From Candidatus Latescibacterota bacterium (GTDB taxonomy: Bacteria; Latescibacterota; MWCZ01), in the NCBI GenBank assembly GCA_022706085.1, contig JAKJDF010000012.1:1-64000 (forward strand): a DNA stretch of 64,000 bases, written 5' to 3'. Every line of letters starts with the position of its first letter. Position 1 is the stretch's first letter. This document shows positions 26,556 through 35,108 of the stretch, one piece after another. The notes below the pieces were generated by a model. It saw only the letters and a list, made by a program, of their open reading frames with translations. It was not told the DNA's origin and searched no databases. Made by a program: the position numbers and the translations under genes.

Positions 26556-28325
26556 TCAGTCCTTGCCGCGCAATTGGTCGGCGGCCAGCTTGGAAGCCTC
26601 TTCAAGCAGCCCGTAGTGCTTTTTCGAAATCGCCGGGTCTATCACGGCCTCAACAACGACGGGTCTGTCGCTGAGGGTCGTGTCGGCCAGAACCTCCCGC
26701 ATGTCGCGCGGCGTCTCAACACGCGTCGCGTGTACGCCGAAAGAGCGCGCTACGTTCGAAATGTTCAGCCCATGCGGCATCACGAACCACGTATCCAGCA
26801 ATCCGCGAAACTCCGCGCGACCTGCGACAGGGAGCTTTTCAAATATGCGGCCCCCGTTGTTGTTTGCTACAACAATACGCAGCGGGACACGCGCGGCGGT
26901 AGCGATGTTCAACGCGCCGACGTCATGCAGGAAGGCGCTGTCTCCGATCAGCAGAGTTGTTCGTGATGTGTGTGTGGCCGCGACGCCCAGAGCCGTCGAA
27001 ATGGACCCGTCTATTCCGGCGGCACCCCTCTGACTCACCACGCGGAAACAGGACGATTCGGCGCGGCAGAACCAGTCGAGATCGCGTACGGGCAGGCTGT
27101 TGCTGACGACGAGGATATCATCCTTGCGAAGACTTTCCGCGATGAATCTGGCAACCGTCGCCTCCGAAAGCCAGGTTTCGGTCTCCGCGAATTCCCTTTC
27201 GAGGAACCGCCACGCCGCTTCTTCAGCCCGCGACCACTCTTCGGCCCACGATGACGTCCCAGCGGGCCCTGTTAACTCCGTGGATATCTGGCGGCACACA
27301 GTTGCGACGTCGGCCCGAACATGAATCGAAGCGCTGTTTTGCGGGTCATTCCAACCAAACGCGGCGATCACAATTCGCGGGATTCCCGGTGCTTCCTCCA
27401 GCATGCGCGTTAAAGATTTGGAAACGGGGGGAGCACCGATCTGAATGACAAGCTCAGGTTGGAGATATGCGCGTGCCTCCGTGGAGCGTAGCAGGAGATC
27501 GAACGCCGTAACGCGACCAGCCATACGCGTTCCGGTGAAGCGCAACTGGCTGGTTCCTTCAGTTAGAAGCGGGAAGCCCGTGCGCCGAGCCAGGCCCTCT
27601 ATCAAATCCCGGTACGCGCTTTGCCCGATTGGGGCCGGACCGGCAACTATGAGTCCGCGCGTTTTGCTTCGGATGAGTTGCGCAAGGGTATTCACCGTCT
27701 CGGTGTCGAGACCGGCCACGCGAGGCACGATAACTTGTGGAGCCGCCGCGGCCGTCGGCTTGGGCCTGGTGGTTTGTATCGTAGAAGGCTCCAGCGGTTC
27801 TCGAAACGGAGCGTTGAGATGGACAGGGCCCGGTTCCGGCAGCCGCGCGGCAACCGCCGCCTGGGTTACCTTCCTCGTTACCGCGCGGAGCGCAGCGTCG
27901 CCGGGTTCCGGAGTCCCCAGATCGACAAAAAGGCGTGAGAAAGAGGAAAAAAGATGCGCCTGGTTCACTGACTGCGGCGCCGCGTTGCCGTGGAGCTCTA
28001 GTGGCCGGTCGGCGCTCAGAACGATTAGCGGCGTATGCGAATGCGCTGCTTCCATGACCGCCGGCAGATAATGTGCGGGTGCGCTTCCGGACGTGCACAC
28101 AAGACACACGGTCTGCCCGGTGGCCTTCGCGTACCCGACCGCAAAGAATCCCGCGGAACGCTCGTCGAGTATTCGGTGAACGACGATCTCGCGCTTTGTG
28201 GCGAGAGCCAGAACAAACGGAGTGGATCGCGCCCCGGGGCTTACCACGAAGCAACGTACGCCGGTTTGCACGAGGGTTTCCAGAATCCCGCGCGCCCAGA
28301 GGAACTGAATGTCACCGAACGTCAT
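26556..28325 (-). CDS. menD: SEPHCHC synthase
   Basis: A thiamine-diphosphate enzyme of about 589 residues that joins isochorismate and 2-oxoglutarate. The N-terminal VVSPGARSTPFVLAL and VCTSGSAPAHYLPAV blocks, the central SNSLPVRDLDWF, and the ThDP-binding LLIGDSAFLHDVGALN with the later NNNGGRIFEKLP all match MenD. ATG 28325 (MTFGDIQFLWARG) aligns with known MenD N-termini; an in-frame ATG 18 bases upstream at 28343 is the alternative. It overlaps the end of menF by 14 bases. Confidence 0.94.
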   Translation of the reverse strand: MTFGDIQFLWARGILETLVQTGVRCFVVSPGARSTPFVLALATKREIVVHRILDERSAGFFAVGYAKATGQTVCLVCTSGSAPAHYLPAVMEAAHSHTPLIVLSADRPLELHGNAAPQSVNQAHLFSSFSRLFVDLGTPEPGDAALRAVTRKVTQAAVAARLPEPGPVHLNAPFREPLEPSTIQTTRPKPTAAAAPQVIVPRVAGLDTETVNTLAQLIRSKTRGLIVAGPAPIGQSAYRDLIEGLARRTGFPLLTEGTSQLRFTGTRMAGRVTAFDLLLRSTEARAYLQPELVIQIGAPPVSKSLTRMLEEAPGIPRIVIAAFGWNDPQNSASIHVRADVATVCRQISTELTGPAGTSSWAEEWSRAEEAAWRFLEREFAETETWLSEATVARFIAESLRKDDILVVSNSLPVRDLDWFCRAESSCFRVVSQRGAAGIDGSISTALGVAATHTSRTTLLIGDSAFLHDVGALNIATAARVPLRIVVANNNGGRIFEKLPVAGRAEFRGLLDTWFVMPHGLNISNVARSFGVHATRVETPRDMREVLADTTLSDRPVVVEAVIDPAISKKHYGLLEEASKLAADQLRGKD

Positions 28326-29745
28326 GTGCGAGGCCCAGTGCAAGTCTCATCGGTTTCAGTTTTGCCTCGGTCTCTTCGTATTCCGTTGCGGGATCGGAGG
28401 CCGCAACGATTCCGGCGCCAGCGAACAGACGGGCTGAACCCGGCGCCACGAGGGCCGAGCGGATTGCGGTGACGAAGCAGCCATCACCGTTACTGTCAAA
28501 CCACCCGATCGGTCCCGCGTACCAACCCCGCGGCACTTCCTCATTCGCGCGTATCCATTTCAACGCTTCGTCAGAGGGAACTCCTCCCACGGCGGGAGTC
28601 GGGTGGATGGCACTCACGAGACGGAGGACATGAACATCGTCCTCAAGCGCGCCTTCCAGGGGTGTCTCCAGGTGTGCGATATCACCGTAAAGAATGATTC
28701 GCGGGGACGTGGAGACTTCGAGCGTTTTCGCAAATCCTCCCACGCTCCGCCTAATTGCCTCTACTACAAGTGAGTGCTCATCTGAATCCTTCGCGCTGCG
28801 CATCAGAGCGCGACGGGCCGCGCGTTCCGCCTGAGCGTTCCCGTGGAACGGCATCGAACCCGCAAGCGCATGAGTCACGAAGCGGGGACCTCTTTTGTGG
28901 ACGAGCAGTTCCGGTGTTGCCGCCAGGAAGAGCTTCTCCCCGAAATAAGCTGCAAAACGATAGGAATCTGGGTAACGAAGTGCGAGCAGGTCAAGCGCTC
29001 TCCCGATGTCCGGCTTTCGGGGCAACGATTGCAGAACGCTTCTGGCAACTACAACTTTCTGGAATATCCCTGATGTTATGCCGTCCTTGATCGAAGCGAT
29101 TGATCGAAGCCATCGTTCGTGCAGGTCCTCGCCGGTTGTTTCGTGTGGAGTTGCTGGTGCGAATGCCCTGTCCTCTCGTGCTTCGGTGAGTGGAGCGCGA
29201 AGGGTACCCAAAAACTCCGAAAAGCCATGAAGCGCTTCCCCGTGCAGATCACGCCCGCTTATGACCGTGGCCCGGAAGGAGCCCCGGGCACATGTTATGC
29301 ATATACTGGGAAGCACGCAGTAATTCGAAGGAACGCCATTCCATTCTGTGCCATACGGCCCGGCCGGATCAAATGCAAAACCCGAGAAAATCCTTATGTG
29401 GGGTTTCCGCGTCCTCGGAAAACCTCGCCATTCGATCCTGTCCCAAAGGGTAGACGCAGCACTTTGCGCCGCAGCAAACCTGTTCTGAGCGTCCGGGGCT
29501 GTTTTCCACGCGGCCCCCCATGCGAGGGTTTCCTCACCCGACGGTGTTGCCCAGTAAATCCATGGCTCCGTCCCGCCGAGTTTCAGGCCACCGGTGAGCC
29601 AGGTTCGCTCAATCGGAACGGTAACCGCGCGAAAGCGATGTTTTTCCACAGGTGCGCTCAGCTGGTCACGCAGAAATGAGAACGCCTCACCGGAGATGAT
29701 CGCGCATTGGAGGCAAGGTGTCGGCGAAATACCTGGACCAATCAT
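28312..29745 (-). CDS. menF: Isochorismate synthase
   Basis: A 477-residue chorismate-using enzyme that makes isochorismate, the first committed step of the pathway. The C-terminal half has the family blocks FQKVVVARSV, ALAGSMPFHG, ILYGDIAHLETP, IHPTPAVGGVPSDEAL and EVPRGWYAGPIGWFDSNGDG, with acidic Mg2+ ligands and the general base and acid in conserved positions. As is usual for the family, the N-terminal half is poorly conserved. The start overlaps the menG stop (ATGA). A salicylate or anthranilate synthase role is unlikely given the neighbours. Confidence 0.93.
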   Translation of the reverse strand: MIGPGISPTPCLQCAIISGEAFSFLRDQLSAPVEKHRFRAVTVPIERTWLTGGLKLGGTEPWIYWATPSGEETLAWGAAWKTAPDAQNRFAAAQSAASTLWDRIEWRGFPRTRKPHIRIFSGFAFDPAGPYGTEWNGVPSNYCVLPSICITCARGSFRATVISGRDLHGEALHGFSEFLGTLRAPLTEAREDRAFAPATPHETTGEDLHERWLRSIASIKDGITSGIFQKVVVARSVLQSLPRKPDIGRALDLLALRYPDSYRFAAYFGEKLFLAATPELLVHKRGPRFVTHALAGSMPFHGNAQAERAARRALMRSAKDSDEHSLVVEAIRRSVGGFAKTLEVSTSPRIILYGDIAHLETPLEGALEDDVHVLRLVSAIHPTPAVGGVPSDEALKWIRANEEVPRGWYAGPIGWFDSNGDGCFVTAIRSALVAPGSARLFAGAGIVAASDPATEYEETEAKLKPMRLALGLAHDVR

Positions 29746-30506
29746 TTTGCCTGCTCAGAGCCTGGCCGGTCCTTGCCGGCCTTTGTTGGCTTGGACGCAG
29801 ATATCACTGCTGCTGCGCCGAAGCTGAGGGATCGAATCGAAGGAGAAACCGCACCGAAAGAAGTGAGAAGGTCAACGAGCGCTTCGGCACTGCAGTGGGC
29901 TTCGATACTTTCAGCAAGGTAACGATAGGCCTGTGCGTCGGTGAAAGGCCGGACCAGGAAAGGGACGGCACCATTCATCCAGCATTTCCTCAACACACGC
30001 CATACAGGGTGGCCAATCACAGGAAAGCTGTCGAGAACGATCAACCTGCCTCCCGGTTTCAAAACTCGCATCATTTCACGAACCGCGGCGGGCAGGTCCG
30101 GAAAATTCCTTGTCGTGAAGAATGTCGTGACGAGATCGCACGATTCGGTCCTGCACGGAATGAACGCCGCATCGCCGACGCAGAAATCGCTTTCCGGTTC
30201 CCGAAACGATGCTGTTTCGAGCATCCGGGAGGAAACATCTATACCCATGTACCGCGCGGAGCGAAAACTGCGTCTGAGCAGACGAATTACCGATCCGGTG
30301 CCGCAGCCGACATCAAGAACAACAGCCCGGTGCGGCAACGAGATTCCTTTGAGAGCGCGCCGGCGCCAGATGGTCGTCTGCCCGAGTGAAATTACGATGT
30401 TCATTGCGTCGTAACGTGGCGCTATCCTGTCGAACATCGCGGTAACATATCGCCGCTTTGTCTCCCCCCTCGCACGCGCCGCGTCCTTCGGAGCAATCTC
30501 AATCAT
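29742..30506 (-). CDS. menG: Demethylmenaquinone methyltransferase (UbiE/MenG)
   Basis: A 254-residue SAM-dependent methyltransferase for the last step of menaquinone synthesis. The N-terminal FDRIAPRYDAMNIVISLGQTT is the UbiE/COQ5 signature, and the SAM site is VVLDVGCGTGSVIRLL. DLVTTFFTTRNFPD and KPGGRLIVLDSFPV are the later family blocks. It is the first gene of the seven-gene men operon, with 98 bases to the divergent permease gene. No ubiquinone genes are in the window, so a menaquinone role is favoured. Confidence 0.92.
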   Translation of the reverse strand: MIEIAPKDAARARGETKRRYVTAMFDRIAPRYDAMNIVISLGQTTIWRRRALKGISLPHRAVVLDVGCGTGSVIRLLRRSFRSARYMGIDVSSRMLETASFREPESDFCVGDAAFIPCRTESCDLVTTFFTTRNFPDLPAAVREMMRVLKPGGRLIVLDSFPVIGHPVWRVLRKCWMNGAVPFLVRPFTDAQAYRYLAESIEAHCSAEALVDLLTSFGAVSPSIRSLSFGAAAVISASKPTKAGKDRPGSEQAK

Positions 30507-30604
30507 GCCGTGTTCTCCGCGGTTGCACCCGGCGTGCCTGGGTCCGTCGCCGGAATCGGCGTAGTTTTGAAGCTCCGTGTTTCACCCTCACGAAGGAGTC
30601 CGCC

Positions 30605-31357
30605 CTGTCACATTCTGACATTATCACCATTCTTGCGGCGTTCGCCATCGGGCTCTCAAAAACCGGTTTCGGTGGCGGTTTGGGAGCAATCGTGTCACCG
30701 ATGTTCGTAATTGCCCTGCCGCCGCGCGAGGGAATCGGATTGATGTTGCCTCTCCTCATCGTCGGTGACATGCTCACGCTCACCTTTTACTGGCGCGGAT
30801 GGGACAGAAGCAATCTCGTGGCGTTATTCCCCGGCGTGGTGGCAGGCATCGGTCTGGGAATGGTCTTGCTGGGACATATCCCGGACAATGAGTTCCGCGT
30901 CGTGATTGGCCTCCTCGCGATGGTGTTCGGCAGCGGTCAGGCTCTCCGGCAATGGCTTGTTCCCCATGCGGAAGCCTTTACGGGAAATCGTTTCCTCGGC
31001 GCGCTGGCCGGATTTGTCACCGGGACGGTCTCTGCAATCGCGCACCAGGGAGGGCTTATCACAACGCTATACCTCTTGCCGCAAAGATTGACCAACCAGG
31101 CCTTCGTGGCCACCAGCGGCATCGTGTTTACCCTGACGAATCTGACGAAGTTGCCCGCGTACGTGTTCACGGGGCTTGTGACGTGGCCGATCATCGTCAA
31201 AGCGGCAATGTTATCGCCTGCCGTAATCATGGGCGCGCTCCTTGGCGTACGCCTCAACCGACAGGTTCCGCAGAAACACTTTGCGTGGATAGTTCTGTTC
31301 TTCGTTCTGGTTACCGGCGCAAAGCTCGTGTGGGATTACTTCATGTCGAGCAGTTGA
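30605..31357 (+). CDS. TSUP-family permease (TauE/SafE type), likely CTG start
   Basis: A 250-residue membrane protein of the sulfite exporter TauE/SafE family. It has the two repeated halves typical of the family (GLSKTGFGGGLGAIVSPMFV early and GFVTGTVSAIAHQGG in the middle) and about eight hydrophobic segments. There is no in-frame ATG, GTG or TTG near the true N-terminus. A CTG at 30605 lies six bases after AAGGAG and begins the protein just before its first helix. The only other start, at 30458, lies inside menG and would add 49 unmatched Arg-rich residues. The substrate is unknown; sulfite, sulfonates and other anions are typical. Confidence 0.85.
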   Translation: MSHSDIITILAAFAIGLSKTGFGGGLGAIVSPMFVIALPPREGIGLMLPLLIVGDMLTLTFYWRGWDRSNLVALFPGVVAGIGLGMVLLGHIPDNEFRVVIGLLAMVFGSGQALRQWLVPHAEAFTGNRFLGALAGFVTGTVSAIAHQGGLITTLYLLPQRLTNQAFVATSGIVFTLTNLTKLPAYVFTGLVTWPIIVKAAMLSPAVIMGALLGVRLNRQVPQKHFAWIVLFFVLVTGAKLVWDYFMSSS

Positions 31358-32374
31358 TCATCCCTGCTGTTCGCGCCGCTCCAGTTCCGCGCGAATGGAC
31401 AGGTAATTTCGATAACGATGTTGCGCAATCGCGTTATCTTCCACGGCGTTCTTTACGGCACAACCGGGCTCATTCCTGTGCGCACATCCGCGGAAGCGGC
31501 ACGCGTCCACGAGACGTCTGAATTCAGGAAACAGGTCTGAAAGCTGATCTGCCGAACAATCCCACAGACCGAGTTCCCGCAGCCCTGGAGCATCCACCAG
31601 ATGTCCTCCCGATAGCAATCGGTGCAACGAAATGGTGGTGGTCCTGTGAGTGCCGAGACCCGTTTTCCTGTTCACGTGGCCTACCGGTAGGTTGGCTTTG
31701 GGGACCAACGCATTGACAAGCGAGGATTTCCCGGTTCCTGAAAGGCCAACCGCAACGGTGTTTCTTCCTGCGAGCAGTTGCTCCAGATCCTGCAGGCCCT
31801 CGCCTGTCACTGCGCTCGTTCGAACGACGGGGTACCCGATCCGAGGATAGGTCTCAATCACGCGTTCCACGTCCCTGGGAATACCAAGATCGATTTTGGT
31901 CAAACACACGATGCCCTTCAGGTTGTGGTGTTCGCACCCGACCAGCAGCCGGTCGAGAAGGTCCGGACGGAAACGGGGAGCCTGCGAACTCACCACGCAA
32001 AGAACTTGATCCACGTTGGCCGCGATGACCTGCTCGAGATGGGTTCGCGAAGGGGCTTCCCGCGAAAGGGTTGACCGCCGTTCGAGTCGTTCGACTATAA
32101 GACCGACACCTGCACCCGGCTCCACGCGTACATCGTCGCCGACAACCACAGGATCCACGAAGCTTACCTTATGCACGGCCTGCACTCGCCTGCGCCGCGA
32201 AGTGACGTCGGCTTCGGGGTATTCGAGGTTTTTCCTCAATTTGCTCGACAGGCTGCACAGGACCTCCGATGCGTCTCTTTCGACGATGTAGAAGTTTCTG
32301 TGCTTCCGAATTACGGTACCGACAAACGAGGCCTCACACATGGGTGTCGCCGCAATCGATTGCCCGGATATCAC
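31358..32374 (-). CDS. rsgA: Ribosome small-subunit biogenesis GTPase RsgA
   Basis: A 338-residue circularly permuted GTPase that helps mature the 30S subunit. An N-terminal OB-fold region is followed by the permuted G motifs: G4 LTKIDL, then G1 GLSGTGKSSLVNA, then G3 DAPGLRELG. The C-terminal zinc knuckle is CRFRGCAHRNEPGCAV. The GTG start at 32374 overlaps the murA stop (GTGA); an ATG at 32341 is an alternative and would remove 11 residues. Confidence 0.94.
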   Translation of the reverse strand: MISGQSIAATPMCEASFVGTVIRKHRNFYIVERDASEVLCSLSSKLRKNLEYPEADVTSRRRRVQAVHKVSFVDPVVVGDDVRVEPGAGVGLIVERLERRSTLSREAPSRTHLEQVIAANVDQVLCVVSSQAPRFRPDLLDRLLVGCEHHNLKGIVCLTKIDLGIPRDVERVIETYPRIGYPVVRTSAVTGEGLQDLEQLLAGRNTVAVGLSGTGKSSLVNALVPKANLPVGHVNRKTGLGTHRTTTISLHRLLSGGHLVDAPGLRELGLWDCSADQLSDLFPEFRRLVDACRFRGCAHRNEPGCAVKNAVEDNAIAQHRYRNYLSIRAELERREQQG

Positions 32375-33639
32375 GCAGGCTCGTTGTACCGCTCAATCAC
32401 CGCCCCCAGTTTCTCCAAACGCGTTTCGAGATGATCGTACCCGCGGTCGATGTGATACACGCGAGATACTGTGGTCTCGCCCTTGGCAACCAGTCCTGCG
32501 AGCACAAGGGATCCACCCGCTCGAATGTCACTTGCCATCACCGGAGCACCTGTAAGTTCGGGAACACCTACCACCACCGCTTTGTCGCCCGCGATGGTGA
32601 TGTTCGCGCCCATGCGGCGTAGTTCCGGTCCCTGAGTGAACCTGTTGTCGTACACCTGTTCCCAGATGAGACTTGCGCCCTCCGCAGTTGCCATCGCCGC
32701 CATCATCGGTGCTTGCACGTCAGTCGGAAATGCGGGATAGGGAAGCGTACGCACGTTGACAGATTTGAGGCGATCGGGCCCCTGAACCCGGACGCCGGTA
32801 TCCAGTCTCGTAACGATGGCACCGGCTTCTTCCAGCTTTGTCAGCACGATCTCGAAGTGGTCCGACCTTGCATTGGCCAGAAACACATCACCCCGCGTCA
32901 TAGCCGCCCCCACGGCAAATGTGGCTGCGTCAATGCGATCCGGAACAACCCGGTGCCGTGTTCCATGGAGAGCCTTCACACCTGTTACCCGCACCGTATT
33001 CGTGCCAAGGCCCGTGATCTGCGCTCCCATTTTGGCGAGGCACTCTCCGAAATCCACCACTTCAGGGTCACATGCTGCGTTCTCTATGGTGGTCGTCCCT
33101 TCTGTGAGGCACGCCAGCAAAACTATGTTCTCCGTTCCGGTGGCGGCAGGATAATCCAGCGTAACGAGCCTGCCGCAACGATTTCGCGCCTCAACCTCCA
33201 CGTATCCTTTGATTTCGTTGACCATGCCGCCAAGCGCTTTGAACGCGCGAAGTTGGTCGCTTACAGGACGGGAACCGATGGCGCAACCGCCGGGCATCGA
33301 CACCCGGCATCGCCCCAGACGGGCAACCAATGCTCCTGATACGAGGAAAGACGCGCGCATTTGCCGCACGAGATCGTAGGGTGCGGTATCACCGATAGCT
33401 CCCGTGGCGTCGAGCGAAAGAGCCCTTTTCTGAGCGTCGTAGCCTCCCCTCACGCCGAGCGTTTCGAGAATGCGCAACATCACCGTGACATCGCGCAGTT
33501 GTGGCACGTTCTCAAGTACCAGAGTTCCTTCGGTCGCCAGTATGGACGCCGCCATCATGGGCAGTATGGCGTTTTTCATGCCTTCGATTTCCACCGAACC
33601 GACCAGCCTCGCGCCGCCTTGAATACGAAATGCGTCCAT
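32371..33639 (-). CDS. murA: UDP-N-acetylglucosamine 1-carboxyvinyltransferase
   Basis: A 422-residue enzyme for the first committed step of peptidoglycan synthesis, transfer of enolpyruvate from PEP to UDP-GlcNAc. The Lys of the N-terminal G-x-K-N-A block is Lys22 (EGMKNA). The catalytic Cys119 is in MPGGCAIGSRPV; cysteine here means fosfomycin sensitivity is expected. PAFPTDVQAPMMA and RAGGSLVLAGLVA are further family blocks. It is followed by rsgA with a four-base overlap. Confidence 0.95.
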   Translation of the reverse strand: MDAFRIQGGARLVGSVEIEGMKNAILPMMAASILATEGTLVLENVPQLRDVTVMLRILETLGVRGGYDAQKRALSLDATGAIGDTAPYDLVRQMRASFLVSGALVARLGRCRVSMPGGCAIGSRPVSDQLRAFKALGGMVNEIKGYVEVEARNRCGRLVTLDYPAATGTENIVLLACLTEGTTTIENAACDPEVVDFGECLAKMGAQITGLGTNTVRVTGVKALHGTRHRVVPDRIDAATFAVGAAMTRGDVFLANARSDHFEIVLTKLEEAGAIVTRLDTGVRVQGPDRLKSVNVRTLPYPAFPTDVQAPMMAAMATAEGASLIWEQVYDNRFTQGPELRRMGANITIAGDKAVVVGVPELTGAPVMASDIRAGGSLVLAGLVAKGETTVSRVYHIDRGYDHLETRLEKLGAVIERYNEPA

Positions 33640-33857
33640 GCAGATTTCCTGCTTGTGAAGGAGACCGTTCAGAGTGCTCGGCGCCGGTTCGTGGGAACTG
33701 AAGCGCCCGAATTCATGTGGTCACCGCGAAAATCACATAACCCGCGCACGAAGCTGCGGGCCGCAACGCCATGGCACTCAGTTCTTGCGTTCTACGACCG
33801 TTGCTATCAAGTGCGGAACGCCAAACACCAGCGCAAGAAGTGCGCCCATGTGCCGAT
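33640..33857. other. Intergenic region between murA and the ArsR-ArsC fusion gene
   Basis: 218 bases between the murA start (33639, minus) and the stop of the upstream minus-strand fusion gene (33858). No RNA gene, terminator with a T-run, or clear promoter was recognised, although a murA promoter is expected here. Confidence 0.3.
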
Positions 33858-34652
33858 TCACACAGTCTGCAGCGCTTCCGGAAGAGTCTCAACGAATGCC
33901 CGTATCTCGTCGCGGACGCGGCGATAGTGCGAAAGAGCTTCCGCGTCATCGCGTGATCCCTCCGCAAGCGCGGGAGGGTCATCGAACCGGTTGCAGGTGA
34001 TCTTCGGGTTTCCCGGGAACCTCGGGCAATTGAAGTGCGCTGCGCTGCTCAGCGTGATTACGAAATCGAAATCACGGTTGGGTAGTTCGCCCACCGTTTT
34101 CGACCTGTATCCGCTGATATCTACTCCCGCCTCAGCCATCACCCGCACCGTGCGACGACTCAATCCCTGCTTCTCTATTCCTGCCGAAAACGCTTCCACC
34201 TCGTGGCTCTTGAGGGTTTTTGCCCAGGCCTCCGCCATCTGACTGCGGCAGGCGTTTCCGGTTCCGAGAAACAAGACTCGAACCTGCCGTCCAATCTGCG
34301 CGGTTAACTTCTGCGCTTTCCGTTCATCGCCAGATGCGTGCGTCAGTTTCGCCACATCCTCAACGATAACAGGGTGCTCGGCCATCTCCGTCCGCAAAAC
34401 CTGTTGCAACGATCGCTCCCACACGTTCTTCGGCTCCGCCAGACGGTAGAACATCCACGTCCCGTCCCTCCGTACTTCGACCAGTCGCGCCGAACGCAAC
34501 ACCGAAAGATGACGGGATATCTTGAAATCTGCTTCACCCAGGGCCTCCGCAAGATCGCCAACACACGTTTCGCCCCGCACCGCGAGGAGAATCGCGACAC
34601 GAAGGCGGATAGGATCCGCAAGAGCCCTGAAAAACCGCGCCTCTTCTTTCAT
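33858..34652 (-). CDS. ArsR-type regulator fused to a degenerate ArsC/LMW-phosphatase domain
   Basis: A 264-residue two-domain protein. Residues 1-90 are a winged-helix ArsR/SmtB repressor (FRALADPIRLRVAILL; recognition helix DFKISRHLSVLRSARLV). Residues about 124-260 are a low-molecular-weight phosphatase/thioredoxin-coupled arsenate reductase domain. The P-loop reads LFLGTGNACRSQMAEA, so the nucleophilic Cys10 position is Gly130; Cys135 and Arg136 remain. The Cys82 position is Ser202 and the Cys89 position is Cys209. The ArsR metal site, usually C-V-C, is C-V-G (residues 30-32). Thus neither normal arsenate reduction nor normal As(III) sensing is expected. No arsB, acr3 or other ars gene is nearby. 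Confidence 0.85.
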   Translation of the reverse strand: MKEEARFFRALADPIRLRVAILLAVRGETCVGDLAEALGEADFKISRHLSVLRSARLVEVRRDGTWMFYRLAEPKNVWERSLQQVLRTEMAEHPVIVEDVAKLTHASGDERKAQKLTAQIGRQVRVLFLGTGNACRSQMAEAWAKTLKSHEVEAFSAGIEKQGLSRRTVRVMAEAGVDISGYRSKTVGELPNRDFDFVITLSSAAHFNCPRFPGNPKITCNRFDDPPALAEGSRDDAEALSHYRRVRDEIRAFVETLPEALQTV

Positions 34653-34838
34653 GGGAGTTTCCGAACACGAACGCCTGCCGTGACTAACCTTCTTTCGAAA
34701 AGTAAAGATAGCGGTTGCCGTTCAACGTTCATCCCGCGAGCCTTAAGAGAAGCAATCAGGCAACTTCATGACCTGAAACGCCTGCGGCAACGGGCACCGC
34801 CGAGGGTTTCACGCGTCATTCTGGTAAAAATCGTTTAC

Positions 34839-34870
34839 AAAAAAAGCCGCCCCCGATCCGTTGGGACGGC
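34839..34870 (-). terminator. Intrinsic terminator of tRNA-Val
   Basis: On the minus strand GCCGTCCC pairs with GGGGCGGC around an eight-to-nine-base loop and is followed by a run of seven T (34845-34839). It begins ten bases after the tRNA 3' end. Confidence 0.85.
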
Positions 34871-34879
34871 GCAGAAAAA

Positions 34880-34956
<77 letters not shown>

Positions 34957-35108
34957 CATGTATTTTATGGTACGCCGTGCGGCGTACTCGGTCAAGGTGT
35001 GGCATCTGAGGGCCACTGAAGCGTAGCTTTCTAACTGCCGGTGCGGAAGCGCGAGCCCACCTCAGGAAACCCTTGGAGCAGTTGGCCAATGTCGTCTGGG
35101 TATGCCCA

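Noticed and set aside
33858-34652. Working arsenate-resistance gene
   Set aside because: The nucleophile and second catalytic cysteine are replaced, and no arsenite efflux gene is near, so an arsenate reductase call would mislead.
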